Source of the DNA: Lepagella muris
GTDB taxonomy: Bacteria; Bacteroidota; Bacteroidia; Bacteroidales; Muribaculaceae
Direction: 5' to 3'
Assembly (NCBI RefSeq): GCF_004793975.1
Contig: NZ_SRYB01000003.1
Coordinates: 62,001-126,000 of the forward strand
Length of the DNA stretch: 64,000 nt
Below the pieces are notes generated by a model. That model saw nothing but the letters and a program-made list of their open reading frames with translations, was not told the origin of the DNA and made no database searches. Each line of letters begins with the position of its first letter. The first letter of the stretch is position 1. A program made the translations under genes and the position numbers. Below, one piece after another: positions 50,431 through 58,990 of this stretch.

Positions 50431-51049
50431 ACATTGGAGCGACTATCGCTGTCCATTCTGCTACATTGCAGACGCCGAATTTGAAGATATGATGAAGACT
50501 CTCGGCGACACATCCGATATAGTCCTAATCAACAAGGCTTTTGAACTTGATCCGGAAGCTCCCAAAAAGGTGGATTATTCTACTGCCGACGTATTCTCAA
50601 AAAAATATGGCATGAGCTATGATGCCGCAGTAAGGAAGCTTGGTATGATTGATGCCTACGGACGCAAGGTCGGGATAGCCGGCTATAATTATTCCGGTGC
50701 TCAGCCTGTAAACTCGTTTGATGCCCACCGTCTTACAAAGTATGCCGAAGCAGAGGGTGTTAAGGGTATGTATGATCGTCTGATGAAGGCTTATTTCGTT
50801 GATAATGTGAATATCGCTGACTTTGATACTCTTGTGGGTATTGCCGTGGAGATGGGGCTTGACAAGGAGGAAACGGAGAGGATGCTTCGTTCCGACCGCT
50901 ATGCCGAGGATGTGCGCCGCGACGAATATGAGGCATATCAGGCGCGTGTAGCAAGCGTGCCAACCTATCTTTTTGAGGATGGACGCCGGTTTGCGGGCGC
51001 GGGTCAGGCAGGACAAATTAAGGAAGTGATTCTTGAATTATTACAGTAG
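50411..51049 (+). CDS. DsbA-family oxidoreductase (FrnE-like)
   Basis: 212 residues from ATG 50411 (MKMIKIEHWSDYRCPFCY); the 29 residues before it in the open frame belong to the other gene. The thioredoxin-fold active site is CPFC (about residues 14-17), with the helical insert (AQPVNSFDAHRLTKYAEAEG) and the cis-proline VPTYLFEDGRRFAGAGQ near the end. No signal peptide, so it works in the cytoplasm, as FrnE proteins do. Confidence 0.88.
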   Translation: MKMIKIEHWSDYRCPFCYIADAEFEDMMKTLGDTSDIVLINKAFELDPEAPKKVDYSTADVFSKKYGMSYDAAVRKLGMIDAYGRKVGIAGYNYSGAQPVNSFDAHRLTKYAEAEGVKGMYDRLMKAYFVDNVNIADFDTLVGIAVEMGLDKEETERMLRSDRYAEDVRRDEYEAYQARVASVPTYLFEDGRRFAGAGQAGQIKEVILELLQ

Positions 51050-51104
51050 GCTATCCGTTGACAATATCTCGTTTCTTCATTATTGACACTGGAGTCTATT
51101 GTGG

Positions 51105-51177
51105 ATGTCAGGATTTTGAAGTAATTTTGCAATGACAGATTAGAAGTCATGGCAAAATTACTTCAAAATTCTGACAT
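51105..51177. promoter_or_regulatory. Long near-perfect hairpin containing a -7 box
   Basis: 26-bp arms (51105-51130 and 51152-51177) with one mismatch, plus an inner ATGAC/GTCAT pair. The left arm contains TAATTTTG (51122-51129), and so the right arm contains it in the opposite direction. It lies 38 bp before the TPR regulator gene. Confidence 0.7.
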
Positions 51178-51215
51178 GATGAATTTCTGTGCATCAGGAG
51201 AAATGAGCTTAAAAT

Positions 51216-52883
51216 ATGAAAAACATATTTGAATTAATATTGATATCAATATTATTGTGCGTGGTGGGATGCTCTCGTTCTGCATCGGATTATAATAGTA
51301 TAATAGATGATGCCGAGAGGGTGTCGCAGACGGATGCCGACAGCGCAATGGCAATCCTTGACGCAATTGACCCTTCCGACTTGTCCGTTGACTCAATACG
51401 TGCCAAATATCATTATCTAAGGGCGTGGGGACACATGCGGCAGAACCGCTCGATGGTTGCCGATTCCCTTATATCGGTTGCTCATAGTTACTATAGTGGC
51501 AAGGATGCGGTGCGCGATATGCAGAGCGGCACTGCATTGGCGTGGTATAAATTTTGGATCGGTGATACCCCCGGAGCTATATCATTGCTTGATTCTCTTG
51601 TGGAGAGGAGAGATACGCCTGATTCTCTCCTTGCGGAAACCTTGCGTATACGAGTGTTGCTCGGAGCCTCCGAATATCAAGGCAACCAACTTGTGCCATT
51701 GGCGAGAAGACTCATGAATATCGAGACCGATTCAATGAGAAAACTTGAAGCCAAATATTTATTGCTCAGTGCTTACGAATATTCTAATAAAGTGGATTCA
51801 GCATTGATGCTGACAGATGAACTCATCGGATATGCCAAATCCCATAAGTGGGGTGACAAGCATTTCCAATTCATGCTGGAACAGTCCCAACTTCTTACAG
51901 AATTGGGACGCGAGGGTGAGAGTCAACAGACGATTGATTATATTTTCAGCCACGCGGGACCAGATAATGGCGCCGCCGACTATCTGCACCTACAGACGGC
52001 GATAAATGCTCTTAACAGAGGTAATCTTGCCACAGCATCTCGCGAACTTGCCGTTGCCGACAGTCTTGCCGTCAAGATGCGCAGTGCAGACGACGTATAC
52101 TATCACAGCTACAGCAACCTGCTTCATGCAATGATTGATTTCAAGCTGTCGGGACGCGTGAAACTGTCGCACGTCAATGGCTTGAACAATCGCCAGCAGG
52201 AGCGGTTCAACCGTATGAAGGCATCGCAATGGGAATCGGAGCGTGGTGCGTTGCAGCAACAGACTCGTGCTTTGTCGCTGAAAGCTGAAAGTGAGCATAA
52301 GACAGTTGTGATTCTGGTCATCATCTTATTTGCAGTAGTTGCAATTGGTGTGGCATTATGGATAATCAGGCATCGCCGACAACGCGAACGGGAGAATGAG
52401 GAACGGGCTGAGGCGTTGCAGAAGATGGTCGATGAATTGAAATCCGCCAGGCTTGCTCCGGTGCCCGTCGATGTTAAGACTCCGGCGGCATTGCGCCGCG
52501 CCATGCTGCAACAGCTCGGCATCATAAAGATGGTGGCTGAGACTCCCACGGAGCAGAACCGTGAGATGTTGCGTAAGATTTCTTCAATTGAGAGCGACAC
52601 TAATGGTGAACTCGTGAATTGGCATAATGTGTATGAATTGATAGATAATCTCTATTCCGGATTTTATTCAAAACTTAAATCGGAGTTTGCCGACTCTCTT
52701 TCCGACAAGGAAACGCAGATTATCGTGCTCATGATTGCCGGATTCTCCACAAAGGAGATCAGCGTGATCACGTCGCAGACAGCTTCAACGATATATGTGC
52801 GTAAATCGTCGGTCAGGAAGAAGATCGGCGTGCCGGAGAAGGAGGATATTGTAGCCTTCCTTCGGGAAAAATTTGCCGAATAG
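51216..52883 (+). CDS. Membrane TPR regulator with C-terminal LuxR-type HTH
   Basis: 555 residues. Lipoprotein-type signal ending in VVGC (about residue 19), then TPR-like helical repeats (to about 350), one membrane helix (VVILVIILFAVVAIGVALWII, about 363-384), a coiled coil, and a C-terminal LuxR-type HTH (LSDKETQIIVLMIAGFSTKEISVITSQTASTIYVRKSSVRKKIGV). Such one-piece sensors are common in Bacteroidales. The next gene is an outer-membrane receptor, the likely target. A relative stands at 57395. Confidence 0.82.
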   Translation: MKNIFELILISILLCVVGCSRSASDYNSIIDDAERVSQTDADSAMAILDAIDPSDLSVDSIRAKYHYLRAWGHMRQNRSMVADSLISVAHSYYSGKDAVRDMQSGTALAWYKFWIGDTPGAISLLDSLVERRDTPDSLLAETLRIRVLLGASEYQGNQLVPLARRLMNIETDSMRKLEAKYLLLSAYEYSNKVDSALMLTDELIGYAKSHKWGDKHFQFMLEQSQLLTELGREGESQQTIDYIFSHAGPDNGAADYLHLQTAINALNRGNLATASRELAVADSLAVKMRSADDVYYHSYSNLLHAMIDFKLSGRVKLSHVNGLNNRQQERFNRMKASQWESERGALQQQTRALSLKAESEHKTVVILVIILFAVVAIGVALWIIRHRRQRERENEERAEALQKMVDELKSARLAPVPVDVKTPAALRRAMLQQLGIIKMVAETPTEQNREMLRKISSIESDTNGELVNWHNVYELIDNLYSGFYSKLKSEFADSLSDKETQIIVLMIAGFSTKEISVITSQTASTIYVRKSSVRKKIGVPEKEDIVAFLREKFAE

Positions 52884-52990
52884 GTATCCTGTTAGGATCT
52901 GTTTAGGTCCGTATACATTCCATTAAGACTTTTAAGAAATGCAATCTTTGATTATCAGATGATTGCATTTCTTGTATTAAGACTTTTAGA

Positions 52991-53023
52991 TTTGCCGTTA
53001 AGATACGTTTAGACATAATTTTG
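52991..53023 (+). promoter_or_regulatory. Promoter of the outer-membrane receptor gene
   Basis: TTTG (52991-52994), 21 bp, TAATTTTG (53016-53023). The start codon is at 53054, so the TTG at 53021 is not the start. Confidence 0.7.
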
Positions 53024-53053
53024 CAGTACGAAAACAATAAAAACGTACTGGAT

Positions 53054-55378
53054 ATGAAAAGACAATTTTCAACATTCGCCATCGCAATTATGATGGCAGC
53101 GACAGCGCCTGCCGTGGCTTTGGGGCGAGATATCAAGGGTGTGGTCCTTGGCGAGAACAATACTCCGCTTGACTTTGTGAACGTAGTTCTTTACTGCGAC
53201 TCCACGTATGTGGCAGGTGGCATAACTGATGCGACAGGTTCATTCATTGTCAGCACTGATGCAACCTGCGACCTCTCCGCAAAAATCTCATTCGTAGGCT
53301 ACCAAAATTATATGGTAGACGTACCCTCTGACGGTAATATGGGGGTGATTACCCTTTTGCCTTCTGCCGTGCAGCTTGGCGAGGTCGTGGTGAAGTCCTC
53401 CCGACCAGCCACCATTATGAAAGGGAACGCGCTTGTAACTAACGTCGATGGCAGTTCACTCGCTCTTGCCGGAACTGCGAATGACGTGCTTGTGCGCATA
53501 CCGATGGTGGTTGACAATGGCGGCACGCTGGAGGTGTTCGGTAAAGGTGCCCCGGCAATATACGTCAACGGTCGTAAAGTAAACGACCTTCAGGAACTGT
53601 CGCAGCTAAATTCCCGCGACATAAAGAATGTGGAGGTGATCACTAATCCCGGTGCGGCGTATGCGGCAGATGTCAAGTCAGTGATACGCATACGTACAAA
53701 ACCGCCGAAAGGGGATGGATGGAGCGGCACTTTGCGTACTGACAACGGTTTCCAGCACTATTTCCGCACCGGTAACTCCCTTGATCTAAAATATCGTACG
53801 CGTGGTCTTGAAATATTTGCCAACTATGGATGGTGGTATGGCGACAATCGCTTTGATCGTCTTAACGATATGACAACTACTGCGGCAACAGGTAGATATA
53901 ACCAGTCGGTACGCACTATAGGTAATGAGTCATATAATGACATGACGGGCAAACTCGGTTTCTCATGGTTGATTAACGACCGTCATAGTGTAGGCGCATA
54001 CTATCAGAATAGCCGGAACTGTCATACGACAGACGGATCCATACCGAGTGAGGTTTGGCATAATGAATCACTACTTGATAGCTACACTTCTGACGTTCAT
54101 AATAAATCTACCGCGCTACCCCGGCATTATGCCAATTTCTATTACAACGGCTCTGTGGGAAAACTCGGCATTGACTTCAACGCTGACTATCTATGGTATA
54201 AAAGTAGGGAGTTAACTTTTAATGCCGAAACAGCTGTGCATGGCGACGATCGCGATGTGACAACTCAGACAGTAAATCGTAACCGTATGTTTGCCGAGAA
54301 ATTGGTTTTCAGCTATCCGTTGTGGCATGGAGGGATTGAAGTGGGGGAGGAATATACTGACTCCCGCAACACGAACCTGTTCATAACTAATCTTTCGGGG
54401 ATCGGTGATGCCGACAACCGTGTTGACGAGAGCAACATGGCGGCATTCGTGGAAATCGGTCAGCAAATAGGGCGTTTCAGTATCGGTGTCGGTCTTCGTT
54501 ATGAGCATGTGAAATTTGATTATTATGAATCCGGTCAACATCGCGATGAACAAAGCAAGACTTACGACAATCTGTTCCCCTCATTAAATGTAGCCACACA
54601 GGTTGGGTCGGTACGGATGGGACTTAACTATTCCGGCAAGACCATTCGCCCCGGCTACGGACAGCTTGACGGCACAGTCAGCTACATCAACCGTCTTACA
54701 TACGAGACGGGTAATCCTTATCTGAAACCGACAAAGATGCAGACTGTGGAATATATGGCGCAATGGAGGCGTTTCTTCGCCCAGCTCTCTTACTCTTACT
54801 TCAAGGATGGGGTGTATCATGAAACGGAACCTTACGGATCTGACGGTAATGCCACGCTTATTAAGACTGCAAACCTGCCGCATCGTCATTATTTCCAGGC
54901 ATTCATAGGCGGTAATTTCCAATTGGGCGTATGGCAACCGAAAGTCAATGCCGGAATGATGAAGCAGTGGCTTACTCTTCCCGTTAATGGTGAGCCTACA
55001 CGGATGAACACTCCCATATTCATGTTGCAATGGCAGAATGCAATCCATCTGCCGCTTGATATCTGGCTGAACGTGGACGCACAGTTTATGACGCGCGGAT
55101 GGGACAATAATACTTGGATGTCAAACACCCCTTGGTATGTCAATGCAAAGTTATACAAAGGTTTTTTTAAGGACGCTTTCAGCGTCACGCTTGAAGCAAA
55201 AGATCTTTTTGACTCTGCAAAGAGGGATTTCAATCTGTATAGCGATGCAGTGCAGATCATGCAGAAGAATTATTCTCCCGGTCGCTCGGTTATGCTCACT
55301 TTGCAATACCGTTTCAACGCCACACGTGACCGCTATCGAGGCACTGGCGCCGGCAACACCGAAAAATCACGCTTCTAA
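53054..55378 (+). CDS. TonB-dependent-receptor-like outer membrane beta-barrel
   Basis: 774 residues from ATG 53054. Signal peptide MKRQFSTFAIAIMMAATAPAVALG. Carboxypeptidase-regulatory-like domain (IKGVVLGENNTPLDFVNVVLY, about 25-105), plug (ANDVLVRIPMVVDNGGTLEVFGKGAPAIYVNGRKV; then VEVITNPGAAYAADVKSVIRI) and a 22-strand-type barrel. The barrel ends MLTLQYRFN, followed by a short basic tail. Substrate unknown. Similar to the gene at 58991. Confidence 0.88.
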   Translation: MKRQFSTFAIAIMMAATAPAVALGRDIKGVVLGENNTPLDFVNVVLYCDSTYVAGGITDATGSFIVSTDATCDLSAKISFVGYQNYMVDVPSDGNMGVITLLPSAVQLGEVVVKSSRPATIMKGNALVTNVDGSSLALAGTANDVLVRIPMVVDNGGTLEVFGKGAPAIYVNGRKVNDLQELSQLNSRDIKNVEVITNPGAAYAADVKSVIRIRTKPPKGDGWSGTLRTDNGFQHYFRTGNSLDLKYRTRGLEIFANYGWWYGDNRFDRLNDMTTTAATGRYNQSVRTIGNESYNDMTGKLGFSWLINDRHSVGAYYQNSRNCHTTDGSIPSEVWHNESLLDSYTSDVHNKSTALPRHYANFYYNGSVGKLGIDFNADYLWYKSRELTFNAETAVHGDDRDVTTQTVNRNRMFAEKLVFSYPLWHGGIEVGEEYTDSRNTNLFITNLSGIGDADNRVDESNMAAFVEIGQQIGRFSIGVGLRYEHVKFDYYESGQHRDEQSKTYDNLFPSLNVATQVGSVRMGLNYSGKTIRPGYGQLDGTVSYINRLTYETGNPYLKPTKMQTVEYMAQWRRFFAQLSYSYFKDGVYHETEPYGSDGNATLIKTANLPHRHYFQAFIGGNFQLGVWQPKVNAGMMKQWLTLPVNGEPTRMNTPIFMLQWQNAIHLPLDIWLNVDAQFMTRGWDNNTWMSNTPWYVNAKLYKGFFKDAFSVTLEAKDLFDSAKRDFNLYSDAVQIMQKNYSPGRSVMLTLQYRFNATRDRYRGTGAGNTEKSRF

Positions 55379-55390
55379 CAACTTCATCTA

Positions 55391-55442
55391 CCCTTACCCC
55401 TGAATCAATTTTTACGATGCAAGGGTAAGGGGCAATCTTTTT
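55391..55442 (+). terminator. Terminator after the receptor gene
   Basis: CCCTTACCC (55391-55399) pairs with GGGTAAGGG (55423-55431), and a run of five T ends at 55442. Confidence 0.75.
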
Positions 55443-55455
55443 ATGGGATAAACAA

Positions 55456-55505
55456 TATAAATGCAACGATAAAGTTGCATTTATAGATAAAAGATATTAC
55501 CTTTG
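55456..55505 (+). promoter_or_regulatory. Promoter and operator of the MqsR-like/Panacea operon
   Basis: A perfect 12-bp inverted repeat (TATAAATGCAAC, 55456-55467; complement 55474-55485; 6-bp spacer) overlaps the -33 box GTTG (55474-55477). 20 bp later comes TACCTTTG (55498-55505). The start codon follows at 55510, so the transcript is probably leaderless and repressed by the antitoxin. Confidence 0.75.
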
Positions 55506-55509
55506 CAAT

Positions 55510-55875
55510 ATGATAACAAAAGAAGATGTTGAAAAATTCCTTGCAGATTTCAGTGTGAAGATTAAGATTTTTGGAATTCGCTTTCGTGATGATAGAGCCA
55601 AGAACCAAAATTCCCTATTCGAATTGGGAATTACTCCGAATGAAAGGCTTAATGTCATCATGCAACTGAATTGCTATGATTATTCAGAGGGACCGATTGT
55701 TGATATGCTGAATAATCAGGGGGAAATGTGGGTGTTTGGTAAAGATGTGAAAGGAAACGAAGTTTATATTAAAATCACAATGGGTAAGCCTAATGCCCAT
55801 ACGATTTGTATTTCATTCCATAAAGCGGAGCATCCGATGTCGTATCCTTTAAAAAATAGAGAAGATGGAAAATAA
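55510..55875 (+). CDS. Toxin of MqsR/RelE type
   Basis: 121 residues. The C-terminal part MWVFGKDVKGNEVYIKITMGKPNAHTICISFHKAEHPMSYP matches the end of MqsR-like mRNA interferases (W.FG..V.G..vYiK.......ciSFH.ae). The product would cut mRNA when the partner is lost. It overlaps the next gene by 11 bp. Assignment is by pattern; active-site residues are not proven. Confidence 0.72.
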   Translation: MITKEDVEKFLADFSVKIKIFGIRFRDDRAKNQNSLFELGITPNERLNVIMQLNCYDYSEGPIVDMLNNQGEMWVFGKDVKGNEVYIKITMGKPNAHTICISFHKAEHPMSYPLKNREDGK

Positions 55876-56815
55876 TGGTTTGTCACAAGGTGAAAGATTC
55901 TTTCAAGAAATAAGAACAGCTACATTCCGCAAGGAGGAGTACCAATATATTCACACCGGAATTATAGATGAAACCGGTGATACATGGACTACGACCGAAC
56001 TTGATGAGGCTAATGTATTTCAGGTATATAATCAGTACAGGACAAGACATGGCATTCCTTTTCCGGATGAGATTGCCGGCTTGAGAAAGCATTATGGATT
56101 ATCATCGGCAAAAATGTCTCAGATTCTTGGATTTGGAATCAATCAATACAGAATGTATGAGGATGGGGAAGTGCCAAGTATCTCTAATGCCCGTACTATT
56201 ATTGCTGCCAAAGAAAAAGTGATTTTTATGGCTTTTGTTGAGGCGTCAAAGGCAGATCTGACTGAATCTGAATATATTCGTATTAAGAATAAGGTTGAAA
56301 GTGCGGATGGTGATTTTGTGCTACACGGTCGTCCATCTGAACTTACCGGCTATAGATCTTTATCCTACGTCAAAATTGAGTCGATTGTGCAAAAGATTGT
56401 GCAGTCGATGGGTGCAACGTTCGTCACTAAAATGAACAAACTTATGTTCTATATCGATTTCATCAGTTATAAGAGACACGGTTATGGTATAACCGGATTG
56501 TCGTATCGTGCGTTGCAATTCGGTCCTGTTCCGGTGGATTGGGCAAAAATATACAGTTCTCTTCCATGCGTGGAGATGGAAGAATTTGTGTATACCAGCG
56601 GTCAGAGCGGTATTCAATTGAAGTCATCAGCAGATTGTAAAGAAAATGACCTTGATGACCGAGAGTCTTCCATTGTGGAGTATGTATGTGGTTTGTTCAA
56701 AGATATGAATGCCGGGGAAATTTCAAAAATAAGCCACAGCGAAAAGGCATGGTTGGATAATCAGGCATCACATGCTGAAATTTCTTATCAGAATGCTTTT
56801 TCTTTAAACTTTTAA
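55865..56815 (+). CDS. Antitoxin with HTH and Panacea (DUF4065) domain
   Basis: 316 residues. Middle HTH: FPDEIAGLRKHYGLSSAKMSQILGFGINQYRMYEDGEVPS (about 60-98). C-terminal Panacea/SocA-like domain: SIVQKIVQSMGATFVTKMNKLMFYIDFISYKRHGYGITGLSYRALQFGPVP (about 175-225) to SHSEKAW. Panacea domains neutralise many unrelated toxins, with one toxin per operon. The cysteine-based zinc finger of classic MqsA is missing in the first 60 residues. Confidence 0.85.
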   Translation: MENNGLSQGERFFQEIRTATFRKEEYQYIHTGIIDETGDTWTTTELDEANVFQVYNQYRTRHGIPFPDEIAGLRKHYGLSSAKMSQILGFGINQYRMYEDGEVPSISNARTIIAAKEKVIFMAFVEASKADLTESEYIRIKNKVESADGDFVLHGRPSELTGYRSLSYVKIESIVQKIVQSMGATFVTKMNKLMFYIDFISYKRHGYGITGLSYRALQFGPVPVDWAKIYSSLPCVEMEEFVYTSGQSGIQLKSSADCKENDLDDRESSIVEYVCGLFKDMNAGEISKISHSEKAWLDNQASHAEISYQNAFSLNF

Positions 56816-56833
56816 TAATAAGTAATTTAAAAT

Positions 56834-57376
56834 ATGATATGCGCTGAGACTGAACGTTTGATTTTGAGATCGTGGAAGCCGGAAGACCTGTCGGCATTTT
56901 TTGATATGAACCGGGATAAGGTTGTGATGAGGTATTTCCCGATGCTGTTGAACTATTCGCAGACGGACGCATTCTATAACCGTATTCAGAGTGAGTTTGA
57001 TAGAAAAGGGTGGGGGCTTTATGCCGTCGAACTGAAATCGACCGGAGCTTTCATTGGTTATGTCGGACTGCATGAAATCGGTTTTGATGCAGATTTTGCG
57101 TTAGGCAGTGTTGAGATCGGTTGGCGGTTGGCTGCTGATTACCATAATCAGGGATATGCCACAGAGGCTGCTCTGAAGGTATTGGAATTGGCAAGAGAGC
57201 ATGGACTGACCACAATATATTCATTCACTGCCGTGGTCAACAAACCGTCAGAACGGGTGATGCAGAAAATCGGGATGAGCAAGACAGGGGAGTTTGACCA
57301 TCCAAATCTTGCAGAGGGCTCCCCGCTTCGTCGTCACGTCCTCTATCGGATGGAATTCAGACCGGAAAAAGTCTGA
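56834..57376 (+). CDS. GNAT acetyltransferase (RimJ/RimL type)
   Basis: 180 residues. Acetyl-CoA site: VEIGWRLAADYHNQGYATEAALKVLELAREHG (about 95-126), with N..S.RVM.KIGM (NKPSERVMQKIGM) after it. The start TERLILRSWKPEDL is typical of the RimJ/RimL group. Substrate cannot be told. It is 18 bp after the antitoxin gene and may share its transcript. Confidence 0.9.
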   Translation: MICAETERLILRSWKPEDLSAFFDMNRDKVVMRYFPMLLNYSQTDAFYNRIQSEFDRKGWGLYAVELKSTGAFIGYVGLHEIGFDADFALGSVEIGWRLAADYHNQGYATEAALKVLELAREHGLTTIYSFTAVVNKPSERVMQKIGMSKTGEFDHPNLAEGSPLRRHVLYRMEFRPEKV

Positions 57377-57394
57377 TTCTAAACTCTATTGGCT

Positions 57395-58858
57395 ATGAGA
57401 AAGTTTAACACATGGATATGGCATATCAAGCCGAAGTATTGGCGAAAACGGACTGGGGTAGTATCTTCACTGTTTGCGATAATATCATTATGTCTGTTTG
57501 TATCATGTGGAGATGGTTCCGATAATGTGAAAAGAGATCTATCGGAGGCAAAGACTATTGCTTACAGTGGTGATTATGACGGCGCACAAAAGGTTCTGAT
57601 TGAATTAAGACAGAGGATAGATGATGCTACGCCTACAGAGGAAAAAGAGTCTTTTGAAAATCTACAGGGACAAATTTATTACAAGTTAAACGCTAAAGAT
57701 AAGGCTAAGGAATCGTGGAGACGTGCTCTGGAATATGCCAAGGTCATGCGTGATACTTCACTGATTCTTCAAAACACCTTTAATCTCGGTCTGTGCGAAA
57801 CTGACTACGCAAAGGGGGTGGAGATTTATAAATATGCAGTCAGGGTGTCGGAAAATAGAGAACCTCTCATGTATCCACAGGCACTTGAAAAATTGGCACA
57901 GGTATACATTCAAGGAGAAGAATATGAAAAAGCCGGGGATTGTCTTGACATGGCTTATAAAGTCTCGGTTGCATCCAATTATGATGTGGCGTTGCAGCAG
58001 ATTGCATTTACAAAATGTGAGCTTTGGCAAGCGCAGGATAGTCTTGACTTGGCTCTTGCCGGATTCAAATCCATTCCGGCGGATTCCTGTTCTTTGGATG
58101 GCAAACTTATCCGTGCTAATTCTATATATTCCATTCTGTACCAACGTGGAGATTACATACAGGCGATAGAGTATCTTGATTCGGTCCATCAATTTTCTGA
58201 CTCCATAAAAAGTATCGACGGGATAGGGCGGATTGAAAAAATCGAGAATGAATACAATCAGAAATATGTGGCACAGCAAAACAGATACAGGATTTTGCTC
58301 ATATCAGTCATTGCCGTTGCAGTTGTGGTCATGACTGCATTCTTCTTTATATTAAAGAATATGCGATTGAAACGGAAACAGTTGGATCTCATGAATCAGA
58401 TTGCAGAATTGAATGTGAAAATAGAGCAGATCAAATGTGGTGATGAGGAGGAATCCGAATCGGCAAGTAATGGCAATGCGACTGCCACGCACGAACAGAT
58501 TATCCCTCTATTGATGGAGAAGTTCCGATTGTCAAAAGAGATATTCCTGACTTCGCAGGAATATGCAACTCTAAAGAAACTTAATTTGATACGTGACCTT
58601 GGAGCAGATGACAAGATTGAGATTAAGGCTGTCGGAGATGCGATTATAGGACGTTTCTCAGATTGCTGCTTGAATCTTCGGCAGTCATATCCGGCTATGA
58701 CAAACGATGATTGCTTGCTTTGTGCAATAGTATATTGCGGCTGTGGAAAGGAGGTGCAATCCTCAATCATGGCAGCATCTGATGAGGCATTGCGCCGTAG
58801 AAAAAGCCGGATCAAGCAGAAACTTCCGGAGAATCTTTTCATGTTTTTCTTCAGATGA
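57395..58858 (+). CDS. Membrane TPR regulator, divergent C-terminal DNA-binding domain
   Basis: 487 residues from ATG 57395. A basic start precedes a hydrophobic segment ending in LFVSCG, a lipobox-like site (about residue 38). TPR-like helices follow, then a membrane helix (ILLISVIAVAVVVMTAFFFIL, about 299-319) and coiled coil. The C-terminus (RQSYPAMTNDDCLLCAIVYCGCGKEVQSSIMAASDEALRRRKSRIKQKL) fits the place and helix pattern of a LuxR-type HTH but is weakly conserved. Same layout as 51216-52883. Confidence 0.78.
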   Translation: MRKFNTWIWHIKPKYWRKRTGVVSSLFAIISLCLFVSCGDGSDNVKRDLSEAKTIAYSGDYDGAQKVLIELRQRIDDATPTEEKESFENLQGQIYYKLNAKDKAKESWRRALEYAKVMRDTSLILQNTFNLGLCETDYAKGVEIYKYAVRVSENREPLMYPQALEKLAQVYIQGEEYEKAGDCLDMAYKVSVASNYDVALQQIAFTKCELWQAQDSLDLALAGFKSIPADSCSLDGKLIRANSIYSILYQRGDYIQAIEYLDSVHQFSDSIKSIDGIGRIEKIENEYNQKYVAQQNRYRILLISVIAVAVVVMTAFFFILKNMRLKRKQLDLMNQIAELNVKIEQIKCGDEEESESASNGNATATHEQIIPLLMEKFRLSKEIFLTSQEYATLKKLNLIRDLGADDKIEIKAVGDAIIGRFSDCCLNLRQSYPAMTNDDCLLCAIVYCGCGKEVQSSIMAASDEALRRRKSRIKQKLPENLFMFFFR

Positions 58859-58921
58859 GATGTTGATTTTGTGACAAAATCGTGACAATTCCAGTGTGTC
58901 ACGGTATTGTCACGCCTGATA

Positions 58922-58953
58922 TTCGGTCAATTAGGAATGGCTGTGTAATTTTG
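58922..58953 (+). promoter_or_regulatory. Promoter of the second receptor gene
   Basis: TTCG (58922-58925), 20 bp, TAATTTTG (58946-58953). The -33 box has one mismatch, which suits a gene needing an activator. Confidence 0.6.
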
Positions 58954-58990
58954 CGGCATCAAAATTTCGTAATCAAAAAATCAATCGGAT

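Noticed and set aside
51105..51177. Invertible promoter as a firm call
   Set aside because: Arms are good but the spacer is only 21 bp and no recombinase gene is nearby, so a hairpin or operator is more likely.
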